Origin: Pseudothauera hydrothermalis
GTDB lineage: Bacteria > Pseudomonadota > Gammaproteobacteria > Burkholderiales > Rhodocyclaceae
Length of the DNA: 64,000 nt
NCBI RefSeq assembly: GCF_003345255.1
Contig: NZ_CP029331.1
Coordinates: 1,302,001-1,366,000, forward strand
Reading direction: 5' to 3'
The notes under the pieces were generated by a model. The model worked only from the letters and a program-made list of their open reading frames with translations, was not told where the DNA came from and did no database searches. Position numbers and translations under genes: made by a program. Shown one piece after another: positions 17,804-27,067 of this stretch (positions are counted from its first letter, which is position 1; each line of letters begins with the position of its first letter).

Positions 17804-18919
17804 ATGAACGCCGTCCAACCCGGTCCGCCGCTATGGCTGTTGGCCGAACTGACCTACCGCTGCCCGTTGCATTGCGTGTTTTGCTACAACCCGGTGGACT
17901 TCGCCCGAGACCACAGCGAGCTGTCGACCGACGACTGGCTGCGGGTTTTGCGCGAGGCGCGTGCCACAGGCAGCGTGCAGTGTGGTTTTTCCGGCGGTGA
18001 ACCAATGATGCGCGATGATCTCGAGGTGCTGGTTGCCGAGGCTCATCGTCTGGGGTTTTATACCAATCTGCTGACTTCCGGTGTGGGGCTGACTGCCGAG
18101 CGAGCGGCGGCCTTGAAAGCTGCCGGGTTGGATCACATTCAACTTTCTTTTCAGGATTCAACCAGAGCGCTCAACGATTTTCTCTCGCACACCCGCACCT
18201 TCGAGCTCAAGCAACAAGTTGCCGAGCGCATCAAGGCGCAGGGCTGGCCGATGGTGATGAACGTGGTCGTGCATCGGCTCAACATCGATTATATCGGTCA
18301 GATCATCGACATGGCGGTAGCGTTGGGGGCCGAGTACCTCGAGCTCGCCAACAGCCAATACTATTCTTGGGCGCTGCTAAACCGCGACCATCTGTTGCCT
18401 TCGCGCGAACAACTGGCACGTGCCGAGCGCATTACCAATGAATACCGTGAGCGTCTGGGCGACACGCTCAAGATTTTCTTCGTTGTTCCGGACTATTACG
18501 AGACGCGGCCAAAAAAGTGCATGAACGGCTGGGGTAACGTTTTTCTGACCGTGACACCGGACGGTACCGCCTTGCCCTGTCATACCGCCCGGATGCTGCC
18601 CGGGCTGGCTTTCCCCAACGTGCGCCAGATGGGCGTGCGCGAAATCTGGTACGAATCCGAAGGCTTTAACCGCTACCGCGGCGACGGCTGGATGAAGGAT
18701 CCTTGCCGGAGTTGCCCGGACAAAGAGAAGGATTTGGGTGGCTGCCGTTGCCAAGCGTTCATGTTGGCCGGCGACCCGGCTGCCGCCGATCCGGTGTGCA
18801 GCAAGTCGCCTGCGCACAGCGCCGTGACCGAGGCGGTGGCGCGGGCGCAGCAATCCACTCCGCCTTCCGCGCCGCTGGTATTCCGCGATCCGCGCGCTTC
18901 GCGTCGCCTGCTTGGGTAA
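17804..18919 (+). CDS. pqqE: PqqA peptide cyclase PqqE (radical SAM)
   Basis: PqqE forms the carbon-carbon bond between Glu and Tyr of PqqA with S-adenosylmethionine. Cys20, Cys24 and Cys27 in CPLHCVFC bind the radical SAM 4Fe-4S cluster. GFSGGEP follows near residue 62. The C-terminal SPASM domain with auxiliary clusters has C in KKCMNGWG, LPCHTA, and CRSCPDKEKDLGGCRCQ. Length is 371 residues, as usual. It is the last gene of the pqq operon here; no pqqF or pqqG peptidase is nearby. Confidence 0.96.
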   Translation: MNAVQPGPPLWLLAELTYRCPLHCVFCYNPVDFARDHSELSTDDWLRVLREARATGSVQCGFSGGEPMMRDDLEVLVAEAHRLGFYTNLLTSGVGLTAERAAALKAAGLDHIQLSFQDSTRALNDFLSHTRTFELKQQVAERIKAQGWPMVMNVVVHRLNIDYIGQIIDMAVALGAEYLELANSQYYSWALLNRDHLLPSREQLARAERITNEYRERLGDTLKIFFVVPDYYETRPKKCMNGWGNVFLTVTPDGTALPCHTARMLPGLAFPNVRQMGVREIWYESEGFNRYRGDGWMKDPCRSCPDKEKDLGGCRCQAFMLAGDPAAADPVCSKSPAHSAVTEAVARAQQSTPPSAPLVFRDPRASRRLLG

Positions 18920-19290
18920 AACCGTTTGGCTTCGCCAGGCGGGGCTCGTCCCTTGGTCTGCGCACACCGGCACTGCGGCCTGCATCGCCGGTGCGGCAGC
19001 CTTCACTGTCGCCGCAAACTTGCGCATCCAAAAAATAGGGGGCGTGACAGCCTTGCGGCCATCGCGCCCCAATCCCGGCGCGCACTCCGGGCAAGAGGAG
19101 ACAAGCACGCATGAGCCGGCGAGGGCGATCCGCCCGAGTCGCCCCCGTGTCTCCGGCAGAGTTTTCCACGCAGATTGCATGCCAGTTTCTTGGGGCGCCT
19201 TTTCCTGAGTCATCGCCTTGTGCCTGTCTGTAAACATCGGGCGCTCTTGTCACGACTTGCAACACTTCGGTCATACAAGTTGTCCGGGTT

Positions 19291-19303
19291 GTCACGTAGT
19301 GAC
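19291..19303. promoter_or_regulatory. Palindrome GTCAC-GTA-GTGAC
   Basis: A perfect 5-bp inverted repeat around a 3-base centre, 8 bases before a second palindrome. Likely a protein binding site; the binding factor is unknown. Confidence 0.4.
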
Positions 19304-19311
19304 GCAACAGT

Positions 19312-19325
19312 TGACGTTAACGTCA
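19312..19325. promoter_or_regulatory. Perfect 14-bp palindrome TGACGTTAACGTCA
   Basis: A fully symmetric 14-mer in an AT-richer stretch. It resembles operators of MerR-family regulators such as LiuR (TTNACGTTAACGTNAA type, from memory). No MerR gene is adjacent. It lies about 220 bases upstream of the porin -24/-12 promoter. Confidence 0.45.
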
Positions 19326-19542
19326 GAGAAAATCAATCGAAATGCGATGAAAACGATTACAACGAGTCGCTATCCGGCGAGCTGAGCGTGTCGGGCCGCG
19401 AGGGCGCTGCGCCGAACTGAGGCAAGTGTTCGGAATTGGCGCGGTGTGCGGGGGTCGAGCAGGGCCGTCCGGAGCGCAGCCAGGCGTTTCAAGCGCCCGC
19501 ATTCAGGCCATGTGCGCGGTATTTCGGCCAAAAACGCGATCC

Positions 19543-19558
19543 TGGTACGACTGTTGCA
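19543..19558 (+). promoter_or_regulatory. Sigma-54 promoter of the porin gene
   Basis: TGGTACGACTGTTGCA matches TGGCACG-N4-TTGCA at all but one base, with exact GG/GC spacing. The porin start codon is about 100 bases downstream. Confidence 0.8.
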
Positions 19559-19660
19559 GTGCTTCGTGACCACGCCGTTCGTGCGATGGCAGGGGAGCGC
19601 GCTGCCTGACCGGATGAGCCCGGCAGCGTACCATCAATCAGCATCATCTGGAGACGATTC

Positions 19661-20788
19661 ATGACAAAGAAGATCATCGCGATGGCAATTGCCGCCGCCG
19701 CTTCGGGCACGGCTTTTGGCCAGAGCAATGTGACGATCTACGGTAATGTCGATGCAGGCTTCGTGCACAGCAGCGGAGGTAGCGGGGGCGCCACCAGCCA
19801 ACGGATGAGCGGCTTGGCAAGCGCGGCCTCCGAAAGCTACATCGGGTTCAAAGGGGCGGAAGATCTGGGCGGTGGCCTGAAAGCCGTGTTCGACCTGCAG
19901 CAAGTGTTCGAACTCGATACCGGCGCTTCGTCGAACGCCACGGAAAACTACGGCCGCAGCTATATCGGGCTGGCCGGTGGTTTTGGTACCGTGGTCGCCG
20001 GCAAACTGGATGGGCTGCGCTACGGCATTTACGGCAAGTACAACCCTTTCGGCAACTACTCGGTGGGCAACTTCGCCTCGATGACCACGCAGTATGATCG
20101 CGCCCGCAATGCAGTGGCCTATATTTCCCCCAGTTTCAACGGCTTTACGCTGATTCTGGCCACTTCTTCCAACACCCAAACCCAGGAAGGCGCGCTCAAC
20201 GGTGTTCATGTGCCGGCAAAACCATCCAGGGGCAATACCGGCGATGATCGCCTGTTTTCCATCAATCTGATCTATGCCAACGGACCACTTAGTGTCGATC
20301 TCGATTACGAAACCACCAAAGCGGTGCACTATTCCGACAGCCGCCTGTATGTGGCGACCACCGGCGCATCCTACGACTTTGGCGTGGTCAAGCTGTCGGG
20401 TGTGTATGACGTGATCAAGGGTGAAAAAAATTCGCTGATCGGCGGAAATATCGACCTGGGCGGATTCAACCTGGGCGGGCTGGCCGCAGATCAGGAATAT
20501 GATCGGCGCAATTGGTTCGTCGGCGCGGAGGTGCCGGTGAACGAGCGTACCAAACTTCTGGCCAGCTACGGCCAGGTCAAAGACCGCACCTTGTCCGATG
20601 CCGATGCGAAAAAATGGGCGATTGGTGCGCGTTACGCCTTGTCCAAGCGAACCACGCTCTACGCTGACTATGCACAAATCAAAAACGATGACAACGCCGC
20701 ATTCACCATTACGCCAAAAGGTAACTCGTTAGGCTTGAGCGGTGTGGGGGTCAAAGGTTTTGCCATGGGCATGAAGCACAGCTTCTAA
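19661..20788 (+). CDS. Gram-negative outer-membrane porin (PorB/OmpC-like, betaproteobacterial type)
   Basis: A 375-residue trimeric-porin type protein. The signal peptide MTKKIIAMAIAAAASGTAFG is followed by the classic mature start QSNVTIYGNVDAGF. Family segments include SYIGFKGAEDLGGGLKAVF, GRSYIGLAGGFGTVVAGK, and the terminal strand ending in KHSF with C-terminal Phe. The sigma-54 promoter upstream and its place between pqqE and the regulators suggest it lets alcohols or related solutes into the periplasm under the same control. General diffusion porin function is from the family; substrate preference is inference. Confidence 0.92.
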   Translation: MTKKIIAMAIAAAASGTAFGQSNVTIYGNVDAGFVHSSGGSGGATSQRMSGLASAASESYIGFKGAEDLGGGLKAVFDLQQVFELDTGASSNATENYGRSYIGLAGGFGTVVAGKLDGLRYGIYGKYNPFGNYSVGNFASMTTQYDRARNAVAYISPSFNGFTLILATSSNTQTQEGALNGVHVPAKPSRGNTGDDRLFSINLIYANGPLSVDLDYETTKAVHYSDSRLYVATTGASYDFGVVKLSGVYDVIKGEKNSLIGGNIDLGGFNLGGLAADQEYDRRNWFVGAEVPVNERTKLLASYGQVKDRTLSDADAKKWAIGARYALSKRTTLYADYAQIKNDDNAAFTITPKGNSLGLSGVGVKGFAMGMKHSF

Positions 20789-20805
20789 GCTAGGCACCAC
20801 AGTAA

Positions 20806-20838
20806 GGCGGGCTGCGGATTGCGGTCCGCCGTTTTTTT
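20806..20838 (+). terminator. Intrinsic terminator after the porin gene
   Basis: GGCGGGCTGC (20806-20815) pairs with GCGGTCCGCC (20821-20830), allowing two G-U pairs, around GGATT; then GTTTTTTT. A strong rightward terminator. Confidence 0.88.
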
Positions 20839-21040
20839 ATTGTGCGACGCGCAGGGTATCGGAGCGGAGGAGGTGCCGAGTTCGATGGCATCGTATGAAT
20901 CCGTGCGGCGCACTTTCTGCGCGCACCGATGCGGCCACGAGTCTGGGTATGGCCAATTCTGGTGGCAATCGACGGAAGCGACTGGTTTTTAAGCGACTAC
21001 TCGTTTGCCGCAGTCAGAAAGACCGTGGTCTCGTCACGAA

Positions 21041-21691
21041 TCACACCTCGATCAGCCCGCAGCGCACCGCAATCAGCGCCAGCTCCGCAGCGTTGCTGGC
21101 GTTGAGTTTTTGTTTGATGTGGTAAAGATGGGTGCCCACGGTGCTCGGACTCAGGTGTTGGGTTGCCGCTACTTCGTTGACCGAGCGGCCGCGAGCCAGT
21201 TGCAGGAAGACTGCGAACTCTTTATCGGTGAGCGCTTCGCTGGGGTCGCTGGCACCGCTGAGTTGGGCGAGCGCCAGTTGTGGGGCGAGTGCCGGATCGA
21301 TGTAGCGCTGACCACGGGCGACCTGGGCGAGTGCGCGCAGCATTTCAGCCGGATCGGCACGTTTGGAAAGATAGCCGGTGGCGCCGGATTTCAGTGCGCG
21401 CCTTGGAATCTGCAGGTCCTCGTGGGCAGAGAGCATCAACACCCGCGCATCCGGATAATGGGCAAGCAGGCGTGTCAAAGCGTCCAGGCCGCTGACGCCA
21501 GGCATGGTGACATCCATCATCAAGGCGTCCGGCTGGTGTTCGGCATACAACGCAATGGCGGCTTCGCTGCAATCGGCCTCGGCCACTACGGTGGCGCCGC
21601 CGCCTTCGAGCAGCAAACGAAAGCCCATGCGCACCACCGCGTGATCGTCAGCGATCAGAATGCGTTTGCCTTGCAACGGGAGCGAGTTCAT
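21041..21691 (-). CDS. NarL/LuxR-family response regulator (ExaE/PedR-like), pair 1
   Basis: A 216-residue regulator with a receiver domain (acid pair Asp15-Asp16, phospho-acceptor Asp60 in MMDVTMPG, Lys in LSKRAD) and a C-terminal LuxR-type helix-turn-helix (ALTDKEFAVFLQLARG, then SVNEVAATQHLSPSTVGTHLYHIKQ in the recognition region). I chose the ATG at 21691, giving MNSLPLQGKRILIADDH, with AGGA upstream. Longer in-frame starts would overlap the kinase gene. It is the last gene of an operon with a SoxYZ-like carrier, a metallohydrolase and kinase 1. It probably controls the divergent lanthanide-type dehydrogenase region or its own operon; this is inferred from position. Confidence 0.88.
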   Translation of the reverse strand: MNSLPLQGKRILIADDHAVVRMGFRLLLEGGGATVVAEADCSEAAIALYAEHQPDALMMDVTMPGVSGLDALTRLLAHYPDARVLMLSAHEDLQIPRRALKSGATGYLSKRADPAEMLRALAQVARGQRYIDPALAPQLALAQLSGASDPSEALTDKEFAVFLQLARGRSVNEVAATQHLSPSTVGTHLYHIKQKLNASNAAELALIAVRCGLIEV

Positions 21692-21735
21692 GGCGGTTGT
21701 CCTGGTGTCGGTGTTGTGGCCAGCCGCTTGGGCGG

Positions 21736-23115
21736 TCAGGAAAGTGGAGAGGGTGCGCGACAGGATGGAGCCGTGCGAACCTGTTGCGGCCAGGGCAGGC
21801 TGATCTGCACCGTGGTGCCGCCGCTCGCCGGCCGGACGATGGACAGTTCGCCGTGCCAGAGCGCGACACGCTCGCGCATGCCGGCCAAGCCGAAGCGCTC
21901 GGTGCTCAACGATGGATCGAAGCCACGGCCGTTGTCGCGTACGCAAAGCCGCAACCGGTCGGCCTCGGCATGCAGGTGGACATCCACCCGGTCGGCCCCT
22001 GCATGGCGGGCAACGTTGGTCAAGCTCTCCTGGAGCAGACGCAGCACGGTTAGACAATAATCCTCACCCAGCACCCGGTCTATCGGATCCAGCTTTGGGT
22101 TCAGCGTGATCGCCGGGTACAAACCGGCCCAGTGTGCGCAATAGTCGGCCAGCGCCTGACCCAAACGGCCAGCTGGCTGCATGTTCGGTCGGCGTAGGCG
22201 ATGCAGGATGGCACGCACGCCGTCTTGCATCTGCCCGGTCATGGCCAGAATGGCCTGGGCATTGCCATAAAGGCCGGGTTGGTCCGCGCTGCGCTGCGCA
22301 ATCGCGCCGGCGATGGCGCGCACCGCAGTGATGCTTTGACCCAATTCGTCGTGCAGTTCGCGGGCCAGTTGGCGGCGTTCCTCTTCGAGCCGAGCATTGA
22401 GGGCGTGTGTGAAAGCCTGATCTTGTTCGAGGCGGGCGTTGCGCAGCAGGCTGCAGTCGAGCTGGCTGGCCAGACGGTTGTAGCTGATCGCCAAGCGGTC
22501 CAGCTCGGCTACGCCGCACTGTGGCAGACGGATGTCGAAGGCGCCGTCGGCGCTGCGTGCCAGTGCTGCCTCGAGCGCGGCTAGTGGCGCCAACATTCGG
22601 GCGATGGCCCAGCCCGCGACCAACCACAGCAGGAGCAGCAGACCGAAGGCCCAGCCGGCAATCAACATCAACTCGTCCCAGGCGTCGAGTACGCTGCGCG
22701 AGGCGTCCGGGCGCAAGATCAAGGTGCGTGTGCCGGCTTGCAAACGGCGTTCGCGCAGTTCTGGGGTCAGCAGGGCTGCAAACCATGCCGGCGCATGGCG
22801 TCCGGCCTTGTAAGTGGGTTCGGGCGAGCGGTAGAGCAGTGTGCCGCTGGTATCGAGTATTTCCAGCGTGTTGGCACGCAGCCGGCCGACCGCGACCAAG
22901 CGGGCGGTCAGCCCCTCAGGGTCGATTAGGGCTTCGCCCGCCAGGACGGTCAGCCATTGTTCAGCTACCCGGGCGGCGGCCTCCACCTCCTCGTGGATTG
23001 CCTCCCGGGTGGCGCGTGCCCAGCCCAGGCTGGAGAGCAGGATCAGCAGCGCTGCAACCGCGGTGATCAGCAGGCTGATGCGGTCGCGCAGGCGGGGGGT
23101 GTGCTTAGCGATCAT
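21736..23115 (-). CDS. Membrane histidine kinase (HisKA_3, NarX/ExaD-like), pair 1
   Basis: A 459-residue sensor. Transmembrane helices lie near residues 13-33 and 151-171 with a periplasmic domain of about 115 residues between them, then a HAMP segment and a coiled region. The phospho-acceptor His255 is in [12 protein letters not shown], the HisKA_3 motif of NarL-partner kinases. The ATPase has RLLQESLTNVARHAGA and DNGRGF, then GLAGMRERV. The chosen ATG at 23115 overlaps the end of the metallohydrolase gene by 11 bases, so it is coupled to it. The periplasmic sensing domain has no obvious named fold. By analogy with PedS2 of Pseudomonas putida it could sense lanthanide or enzyme state, but nothing in the sequence proves this. 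Confidence 0.88.
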   Translation of the reverse strand: MIAKHTPRLRDRISLLITAVAALLILLSSLGWARATREAIHEEVEAAARVAEQWLTVLAGEALIDPEGLTARLVAVGRLRANTLEILDTSGTLLYRSPEPTYKAGRHAPAWFAALLTPELRERRLQAGTRTLILRPDASRSVLDAWDELMLIAGWAFGLLLLLWLVAGWAIARMLAPLAALEAALARSADGAFDIRLPQCGVAELDRLAISYNRLASQLDCSLLRNARLEQDQAFTHALNARLEEERRQLARELHDELGQSITAVRAIAGAIAQRSADQPGLYGNAQAILAMTGQMQDGVRAILHRLRRPNMQPAGRLGQALADYCAHWAGLYPAITLNPKLDPIDRVLGEDYCLTVLRLLQESLTNVARHAGADRVDVHLHAEADRLRLCVRDNGRGFDPSLSTERFGLAGMRERVALWHGELSIVRPASGGTTVQISLPWPQQVRTAPSCRAPSPLS

Positions 23116-24067
23116 CGCCGCGATGTTCCAGTGTCTGCTGTTCGATAGCCGGGTAAAGGTGCCCGACCGAGCGCGCATATTCTTCTTTAGCTACGGCAAG
23201 CCGAGCAAATACGCCCGGCAACGGGAGTTTGAGCACTTCAGTCATATCCATGCCGGCCGCGGCGCTGCGCCGCAACAGATCATCGAGCCATCTGAGATAG
23301 TCGCGGGTCTGGCGCAATGGGGCGGCATCATGCGCCACCGAACCATGGCCAGGCACCAGGACCTTGAAGGGCAGCGCTTCCAGCACATCGAGCGCGCCCA
23401 GCCAGCGCGGGATGTGCGCATGGGGCGTGGTGGGGCAGCGGTCGTGGAACACCAGATCGCCGGCGAACAGCGTTCCAGTGGCCAGATCGAGTACCGCAAG
23501 GTCCGCGCCGGTGTGGCCGTCCAGCGCAAACAATTCCAGGCTGCGGCCGGCGACCTCCAGCCGGCCGGGGCCAAGCTCGACGGTGGGCGGTGCAATCTCG
23601 GTGTCGCGCATCCAATCTCCAACCAGTCGATACATGTTGGCGTTGAACGATTCGCCCTCTTGCTCGATACCGGCCCGGGTGCGCGGCAAAGCGGCCAGCG
23701 TTCGGCGGTCGAACGCCTGATTGCCAAGAAAATGATCTGGATGATGATGGGTGTTGATCACCAGCACCACCGGCAGCGCAGTGACCCGGGCAATGGTCGC
23801 CCGCAATTGCTCGCCGTAACGCCGGGAAGGGCCGCTGTCGATTACCACCACGCCTTGTGGGCCGACAATGAAACCCGTATTGACGATATTGCCGCCGTTG
23901 CTGTTGGAGAAGTCCTGGGGCAAACCGGTCAGCACATAGACGCCTTCGGCCACTTTTTGCGGCTGCAAGCGGTAGTCGAAATCGGTGGCCAAGGCAGCGC
24001 ATACTGGCAAGGCCAGCAGCATCCAGGCTGTCGTCCAGCATGCCACGGTCTTTGTAAAGCGGTTCAT
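23105..24067 (-). CDS. Quinoprotein relay system zinc metallohydrolase (SoxH-related)
   Basis: A periplasmic metallo-beta-lactamase-fold protein of 320 residues with a signal peptide (LLALPVCAALA). The metal motif is THHHPDHFLGN, with later ligands in DGHTGADL, LFAGDLVFHD and VPGHG. The subfamily goes with SoxYZ-like carriers beside PQQ dehydrogenases (TIGR04558-type). It probably acts on a group attached to the cysteine of the carrier encoded just upstream; the 4-base overlap (24064-24067) supports a working pair. The actual substrate is unknown. Confidence 0.87.
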   Translation of the reverse strand: MNRFTKTVACWTTAWMLLALPVCAALATDFDYRLQPQKVAEGVYVLTGLPQDFSNSNGGNIVNTGFIVGPQGVVVIDSGPSRRYGEQLRATIARVTALPVVLVINTHHHPDHFLGNQAFDRRTLAALPRTRAGIEQEGESFNANMYRLVGDWMRDTEIAPPTVELGPGRLEVAGRSLELFALDGHTGADLAVLDLATGTLFAGDLVFHDRCPTTPHAHIPRWLGALDVLEALPFKVLVPGHGSVAHDAAPLRQTRDYLRWLDDLLRRSAAAGMDMTEVLKLPLPGVFARLAVAKEEYARSVGHLYPAIEQQTLEHRGDDR

Positions 24068-24831
24068 CGTGCCACCTCCGCGGCAATGCGGTTGCCGTTG
24101 TTGTCCCGTCCCACAAGCGCCAGCGGGCCGGCGGCCACGGAAGGCGGTAAGTCCACGGTGAACACCGGGTTTTCGGCTACCGGTTCGGCTGGATGAATGC
24201 GCATTAGCTCGGCGCCTGCAGCGTCGCGCAAGGTGAGGGTGTCGATATGAAATACCGGCACGCCGGGAGCCAGGCCGGTGTCCATCGGGTGGATGATACG
24301 CAGGCGCACGCGCAAGCCGCCGTCGATGCGTGGCCAGATGCGCGCGCTCACTTCATTGAGGCGCTCTTGCCATTCGGTCGAGCCGGAACCCGTGGAGGGC
24401 AGCGTGCATCCGCCACCGGTGGTGTTGACCCACGTTCCACCGACATGCCAACGCCCGTCCGCAGTGCGAGCGGCCGCGCGCACCGGGCTCGATTGCTGAA
24501 GCTTGAGGCGAAAACCCAGACTGGCGCGCGCGCCCAGCGGTTGGAAGTCTAGCGCCTTGACGATGGGGTTGAAGTCGGCAAACACGACTACCTCTTCCAC
24601 CACGCCGGGCAGGCGGGTGGCATCGACCAGTACGGGCACGTCGAGTGGATTTTCAGCGGTCGCCGGTGCATGAACCTGCACCCGTTCGTCGAAGACTACC
24701 AGGGCGTCGGCAAAGAACATGGCCCGCATGTCCTGCCAGCGGGCCGAATCGAGCGGATCGTCCTTGGCCGCGCAAGCCAGACTGGCGGCACTGGCCATCG
24801 CCAAGGCGACGAGGTTGATGAAGATGCGCAT
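24064..24831 (-). CDS. Quinoprotein dehydrogenase-associated SoxYZ-like carrier
   Basis: A 255-residue exported protein in which a SoxY-like domain (about residues 30-140) is fused to a SoxZ-like domain (about 160-255). The likely carrier cysteine is in TGGGCTLPSTGSG between them, the place of the SoxY GGCGG arm. The ATG at 24831 follows GGAGGAG by 5 bases and starts a good signal peptide (MRIFINLVALAMASAASLACA). It begins the operon carrier-metallohydrolase-kinase-regulator and is divergent from the lanthanide-type dehydrogenase. The family is known from genome context only (TIGR04557-type). Confidence 0.87.
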   Translation of the reverse strand: MRIFINLVALAMASAASLACAAKDDPLDSARWQDMRAMFFADALVVFDERVQVHAPATAENPLDVPVLVDATRLPGVVEEVVVFADFNPIVKALDFQPLGARASLGFRLKLQQSSPVRAAARTADGRWHVGGTWVNTTGGGCTLPSTGSGSTEWQERLNEVSARIWPRIDGGLRVRLRIIHPMDTGLAPGVPVFHIDTLTLRDAAGAELMRIHPAEPVAENPVFTVDLPPSVAAGPLALVGRDNNGNRIAAEVAR

Positions 24832-25160
24832 GGTGTCTCCTCCGGGTGGGCGGTCTTGGCCGCTCCTCCATATGACCAAAATCCAAGCAAATGACATGCC
24901 ATGGCGTTTCTTGGCGTCAATGCAGCTTACAGGTGTCCGTGGGTGTATCGAAATGAAACAGGTGCTTACATGCGGAACACCAAAATTGCGTCGCGCCAGC
25001 GACTCGGTGCCGGCGTAGCCCATGGTCAGCGTTTCGAAGCACAAGCCCTTGGAAGATGGCACGCACCTTGCAAACAGGCGCTTTGCCAACCGGCCCAGTC
25101 GATGGGCCGGCGCGAATCAGTCACGGACAAGACACCCTGAGACCAAGGAGGAAAAATCGA
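24832..25160. other. Divergent control region between SoxYZ-like operon and dehydrogenase 1
   Basis: These 329 bases contain the -24/-12 promoter at 25057-25072 for the rightward gene, and AGGTG motifs at 24931, 24942 (GGTGT) and 24960, about 95-125 bases upstream of it, where enhancer sites would be expected. The leftward promoter is not clear. No gene is present. Confidence 0.55.
25057..25072 (+). promoter_or_regulatory. Sigma-54 promoter of the lanthanide-type alcohol dehydrogenase gene
   Basis: TGGCACGCACCTTGCA is a full match to TGGCACG-N4-TTGCA. The start codon is 88 bases downstream, and AAGGAGG precedes it. Confidence 0.9.
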
Positions 25161-26960
25161 ATGGAGCAGATCCACACATTGAAGCGCCGCCACTGTGTGC
25201 CGAGCGTCATCGCTGCGGCCGTGATGGCGCTGGGCAGCGTACAGGTGCTGGCCAAGGAGGTGACCGACGCCGACATTCTGAACGACGCCACCATCACCAC
25301 TCAGGTGGTCACGCACGGCCTTGGCACCAAAGGACAGCGGTTCAGCCCGTTGACGCAGATCAATCGTCATACCGTCAAGGACTTGGTGCCGGTGTGGTCC
25401 TTTTCCTTTGGTGGCGAGAAGCAGCGAGGACAGCAGTCGCAACCGTTGGTTCATGACGGCAAGATGTATGTTACCGCCTCTTACAGCCGTATCTTTGCGT
25501 TGGATGTGAAAACCGGCGAAAAACTGTGGAAGTACGAACATCGCTTGCCCGAAGGCATCATGCCCTGCTGCGATGTCATCAACCGCGGTGCGGCCTTGTA
25601 CGGCAATCTGGTGATTTTCGGCACCCTGGATGCCCAGCTGGTGGCCTTGGATAAGGACACCGGCAAAGTGGTCTGGAAAGAGAAAATCGAGGACTACAAG
25701 GCCGGTTATTCGATGACTGCGGCGCCGCAGATCGTCAAAGGTCTGGTGATCACCGGTAACTCCGGAGGCGAGTTCGGCATTGTCGGTCGTGTCGATGCCC
25801 GCGATGCCAAGACCGGCAAGCTGGTGTGGACCCGTCCGGTGGTCGAAGGCCATATGGGCTACAAGTACGACAAAGACGGCAAACCGACCGAGAACGGCAT
25901 CACCGGCAAGACCAACGCGACTTGGCCAGGCGATCTGTGGAAAACCGGCGGCGCCGCGCCCTGGTTGTCGGCTTATTACGACCCGGATGTTGACCTGATC
26001 TTCATCGGCACCGGCAACCCCGCACCCTGGAACAGCCATCTGCGCCCGGGCGACAACCTGTATTCGTCGTCCACCGTGGCGATCGATCCGGACTCTGGCC
26101 AGATCAAGTGGCATTACCAGAGCACACCGCACGACGGTTGGGACTTCGACGGTGTCAATGAATTTGTCTCCTTTGAGTACAAGGATCCAAAGACCGGTAA
26201 ATCGGTCAAGGCCGGCGGCAAGGCCGACCGCAACGGCTTCTTCTTTGTCAATGACCGGACCAACGGCAAGCTGCTTAACGCCTTCCCGTTCGTTACCCGT
26301 ACCGACTGGGCCTCGGGCATCGATTTGCAGACCGGGCGGCCGATTTACCGGGAAGAGAAGCGCCCGGGCAGCCCGTTTGAAGACGGCGGTGGCGACGGCA
26401 AGAAGGGCAAAGTGGTCTTTACCGCGCCCTCCTTCCTGGGAGGCAAAAACCAGATGCCGATGGCTTACAGCCCGAAGACCGGTTATTTCTATGTGCCGGC
26501 CAACGAATGGGGCATGGACATCTGGAACGAGCCGGTGTCCTACAAGCGCGGCGCAGCCTACCTGGGCGCAGGTTTCACCATCAAGCCGCTCTACGAGGAT
26601 TACATCGGCGCTTTGCGTGCTGTCGATCCGGTCAACGGAAAGATCGTCTGGGAGGTCAAGAACAGCGCGCCGCTGTGGGGCGGGGTGCTCGCCACCGCGG
26701 GTGACCTGGTGTTCTATGGCACGCCCGAGGGCTACCTGAAAGCGGTCGATGCGCAAAGCGGCGAAGAGCTTTGGAAGTTCCAGACCGGCTCGGGCGTCAT
26801 TGCCCCGCCGATCACCTGGGAAGACAACGGCGAGCAGTTTATTGCCGTGGTGTCCGGCTGGGGCGGTGCGGTGCCGCTGTGGGGCGGTGAGGTGGCCAAG
26901 CGCGTGAACTTCCTCGAGCAAGGCGGTTCGGTGTGGGTGTTCAAGCTGCACAAGAGCTGA
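25161..26960 (+). CDS. PQQ-dependent alcohol dehydrogenase, lanthanide type (ExaF/PedH-like)
   Basis: A periplasmic quinoprotein that oxidises alcohols such as ethanol to aldehydes and passes electrons to cytochrome c. The 599-residue protein has a signal peptide ending near VQVLA and an eight-bladed propeller with W-docking repeats ([22 protein letters not shown]). The adjacent cysteines Cys136-Cys137 (PCCDVINRG) form the ring disulfide over PQQ. Metal ligands are Glu204 (SGGEFG), Asn286 (GTGNPAPWN) and catalytic Asp328. Two residues later is Asp330 (motif W-D-F-D-G). That extra Asp is the hallmark of lanthanide-dependent members such as XoxF, ExaF and PedH; calcium enzymes have Ala or Ser. 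The ATG at 25161 was chosen for its AAGGAGG site and signal peptide. A canonical sigma-54 promoter is upstream. Confidence 0.92.
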   Translation: MEQIHTLKRRHCVPSVIAAAVMALGSVQVLAKEVTDADILNDATITTQVVTHGLGTKGQRFSPLTQINRHTVKDLVPVWSFSFGGEKQRGQQSQPLVHDGKMYVTASYSRIFALDVKTGEKLWKYEHRLPEGIMPCCDVINRGAALYGNLVIFGTLDAQLVALDKDTGKVVWKEKIEDYKAGYSMTAAPQIVKGLVITGNSGGEFGIVGRVDARDAKTGKLVWTRPVVEGHMGYKYDKDGKPTENGITGKTNATWPGDLWKTGGAAPWLSAYYDPDVDLIFIGTGNPAPWNSHLRPGDNLYSSSTVAIDPDSGQIKWHYQSTPHDGWDFDGVNEFVSFEYKDPKTGKSVKAGGKADRNGFFFVNDRTNGKLLNAFPFVTRTDWASGIDLQTGRPIYREEKRPGSPFEDGGGDGKKGKVVFTAPSFLGGKNQMPMAYSPKTGYFYVPANEWGMDIWNEPVSYKRGAAYLGAGFTIKPLYEDYIGALRAVDPVNGKIVWEVKNSAPLWGGVLATAGDLVFYGTPEGYLKAVDAQSGEELWKFQTGSGVIAPPITWEDNGEQFIAVVSGWGGAVPLWGGEVAKRVNFLEQGGSVWVFKLHKS

Positions 26961-27002
26961 GAATGCCGGCTCCGCCGCGGCGGGGCTGAATTCGGCCATT
27001 GC

Positions 27003-27028
27003 GGCCCGGGTGTTCGCGCACCCGGGCC
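27003..27028 (+). terminator. Hairpin after dehydrogenase 1
   Basis: A perfect 10-bp stem GGCCCGGGTG/CACCCGGGCC around TTCGCG, 42 bases after the stop codon. There is no T run on either side, so it may be a factor-assisted or bidirectional terminator between convergent genes. Confidence 0.6.
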
Positions 27029-27067
27029 GTGTCATGTCGACATACCGCTGGCAGTGCGCAAGGGTGC

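Larger units (their letters stand above)
18920..19660. other. Long non-coding region between pqqE and porin
   Basis: These 741 bases hold no gene I can support. The part around 19240-19370 is clearly lower in GC than its surroundings. Two adjacent palindromes lie at 19291-19303 and 19312-19325, a possible 12-codon frame at 19347-19385 has no ribosome binding site, and a -24/-12 promoter is at 19543-19558. The first 300 bases hold nothing recognisable. Confidence 0.5.

Noticed and set aside
19347-19385. A 12-codon frame starting MKTITTSRYPAS
   Set aside because: No ribosome binding site and no similarity I recognise; could be chance or the remnant of a lost gene.
19175-19420. An 81-codon plus-strand frame in the region before the porin
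   Set aside because: Runs through the palindromes and low-GC patch, has no ribosome site and no plausible protein features.
24925-24938. A minus-strand GG-N10-GC pattern upstream of the SoxYZ-like operon
   Set aside because: Only the four core bases fit; the flanks (CGG and AAGC) do not match the sigma-54 consensus.
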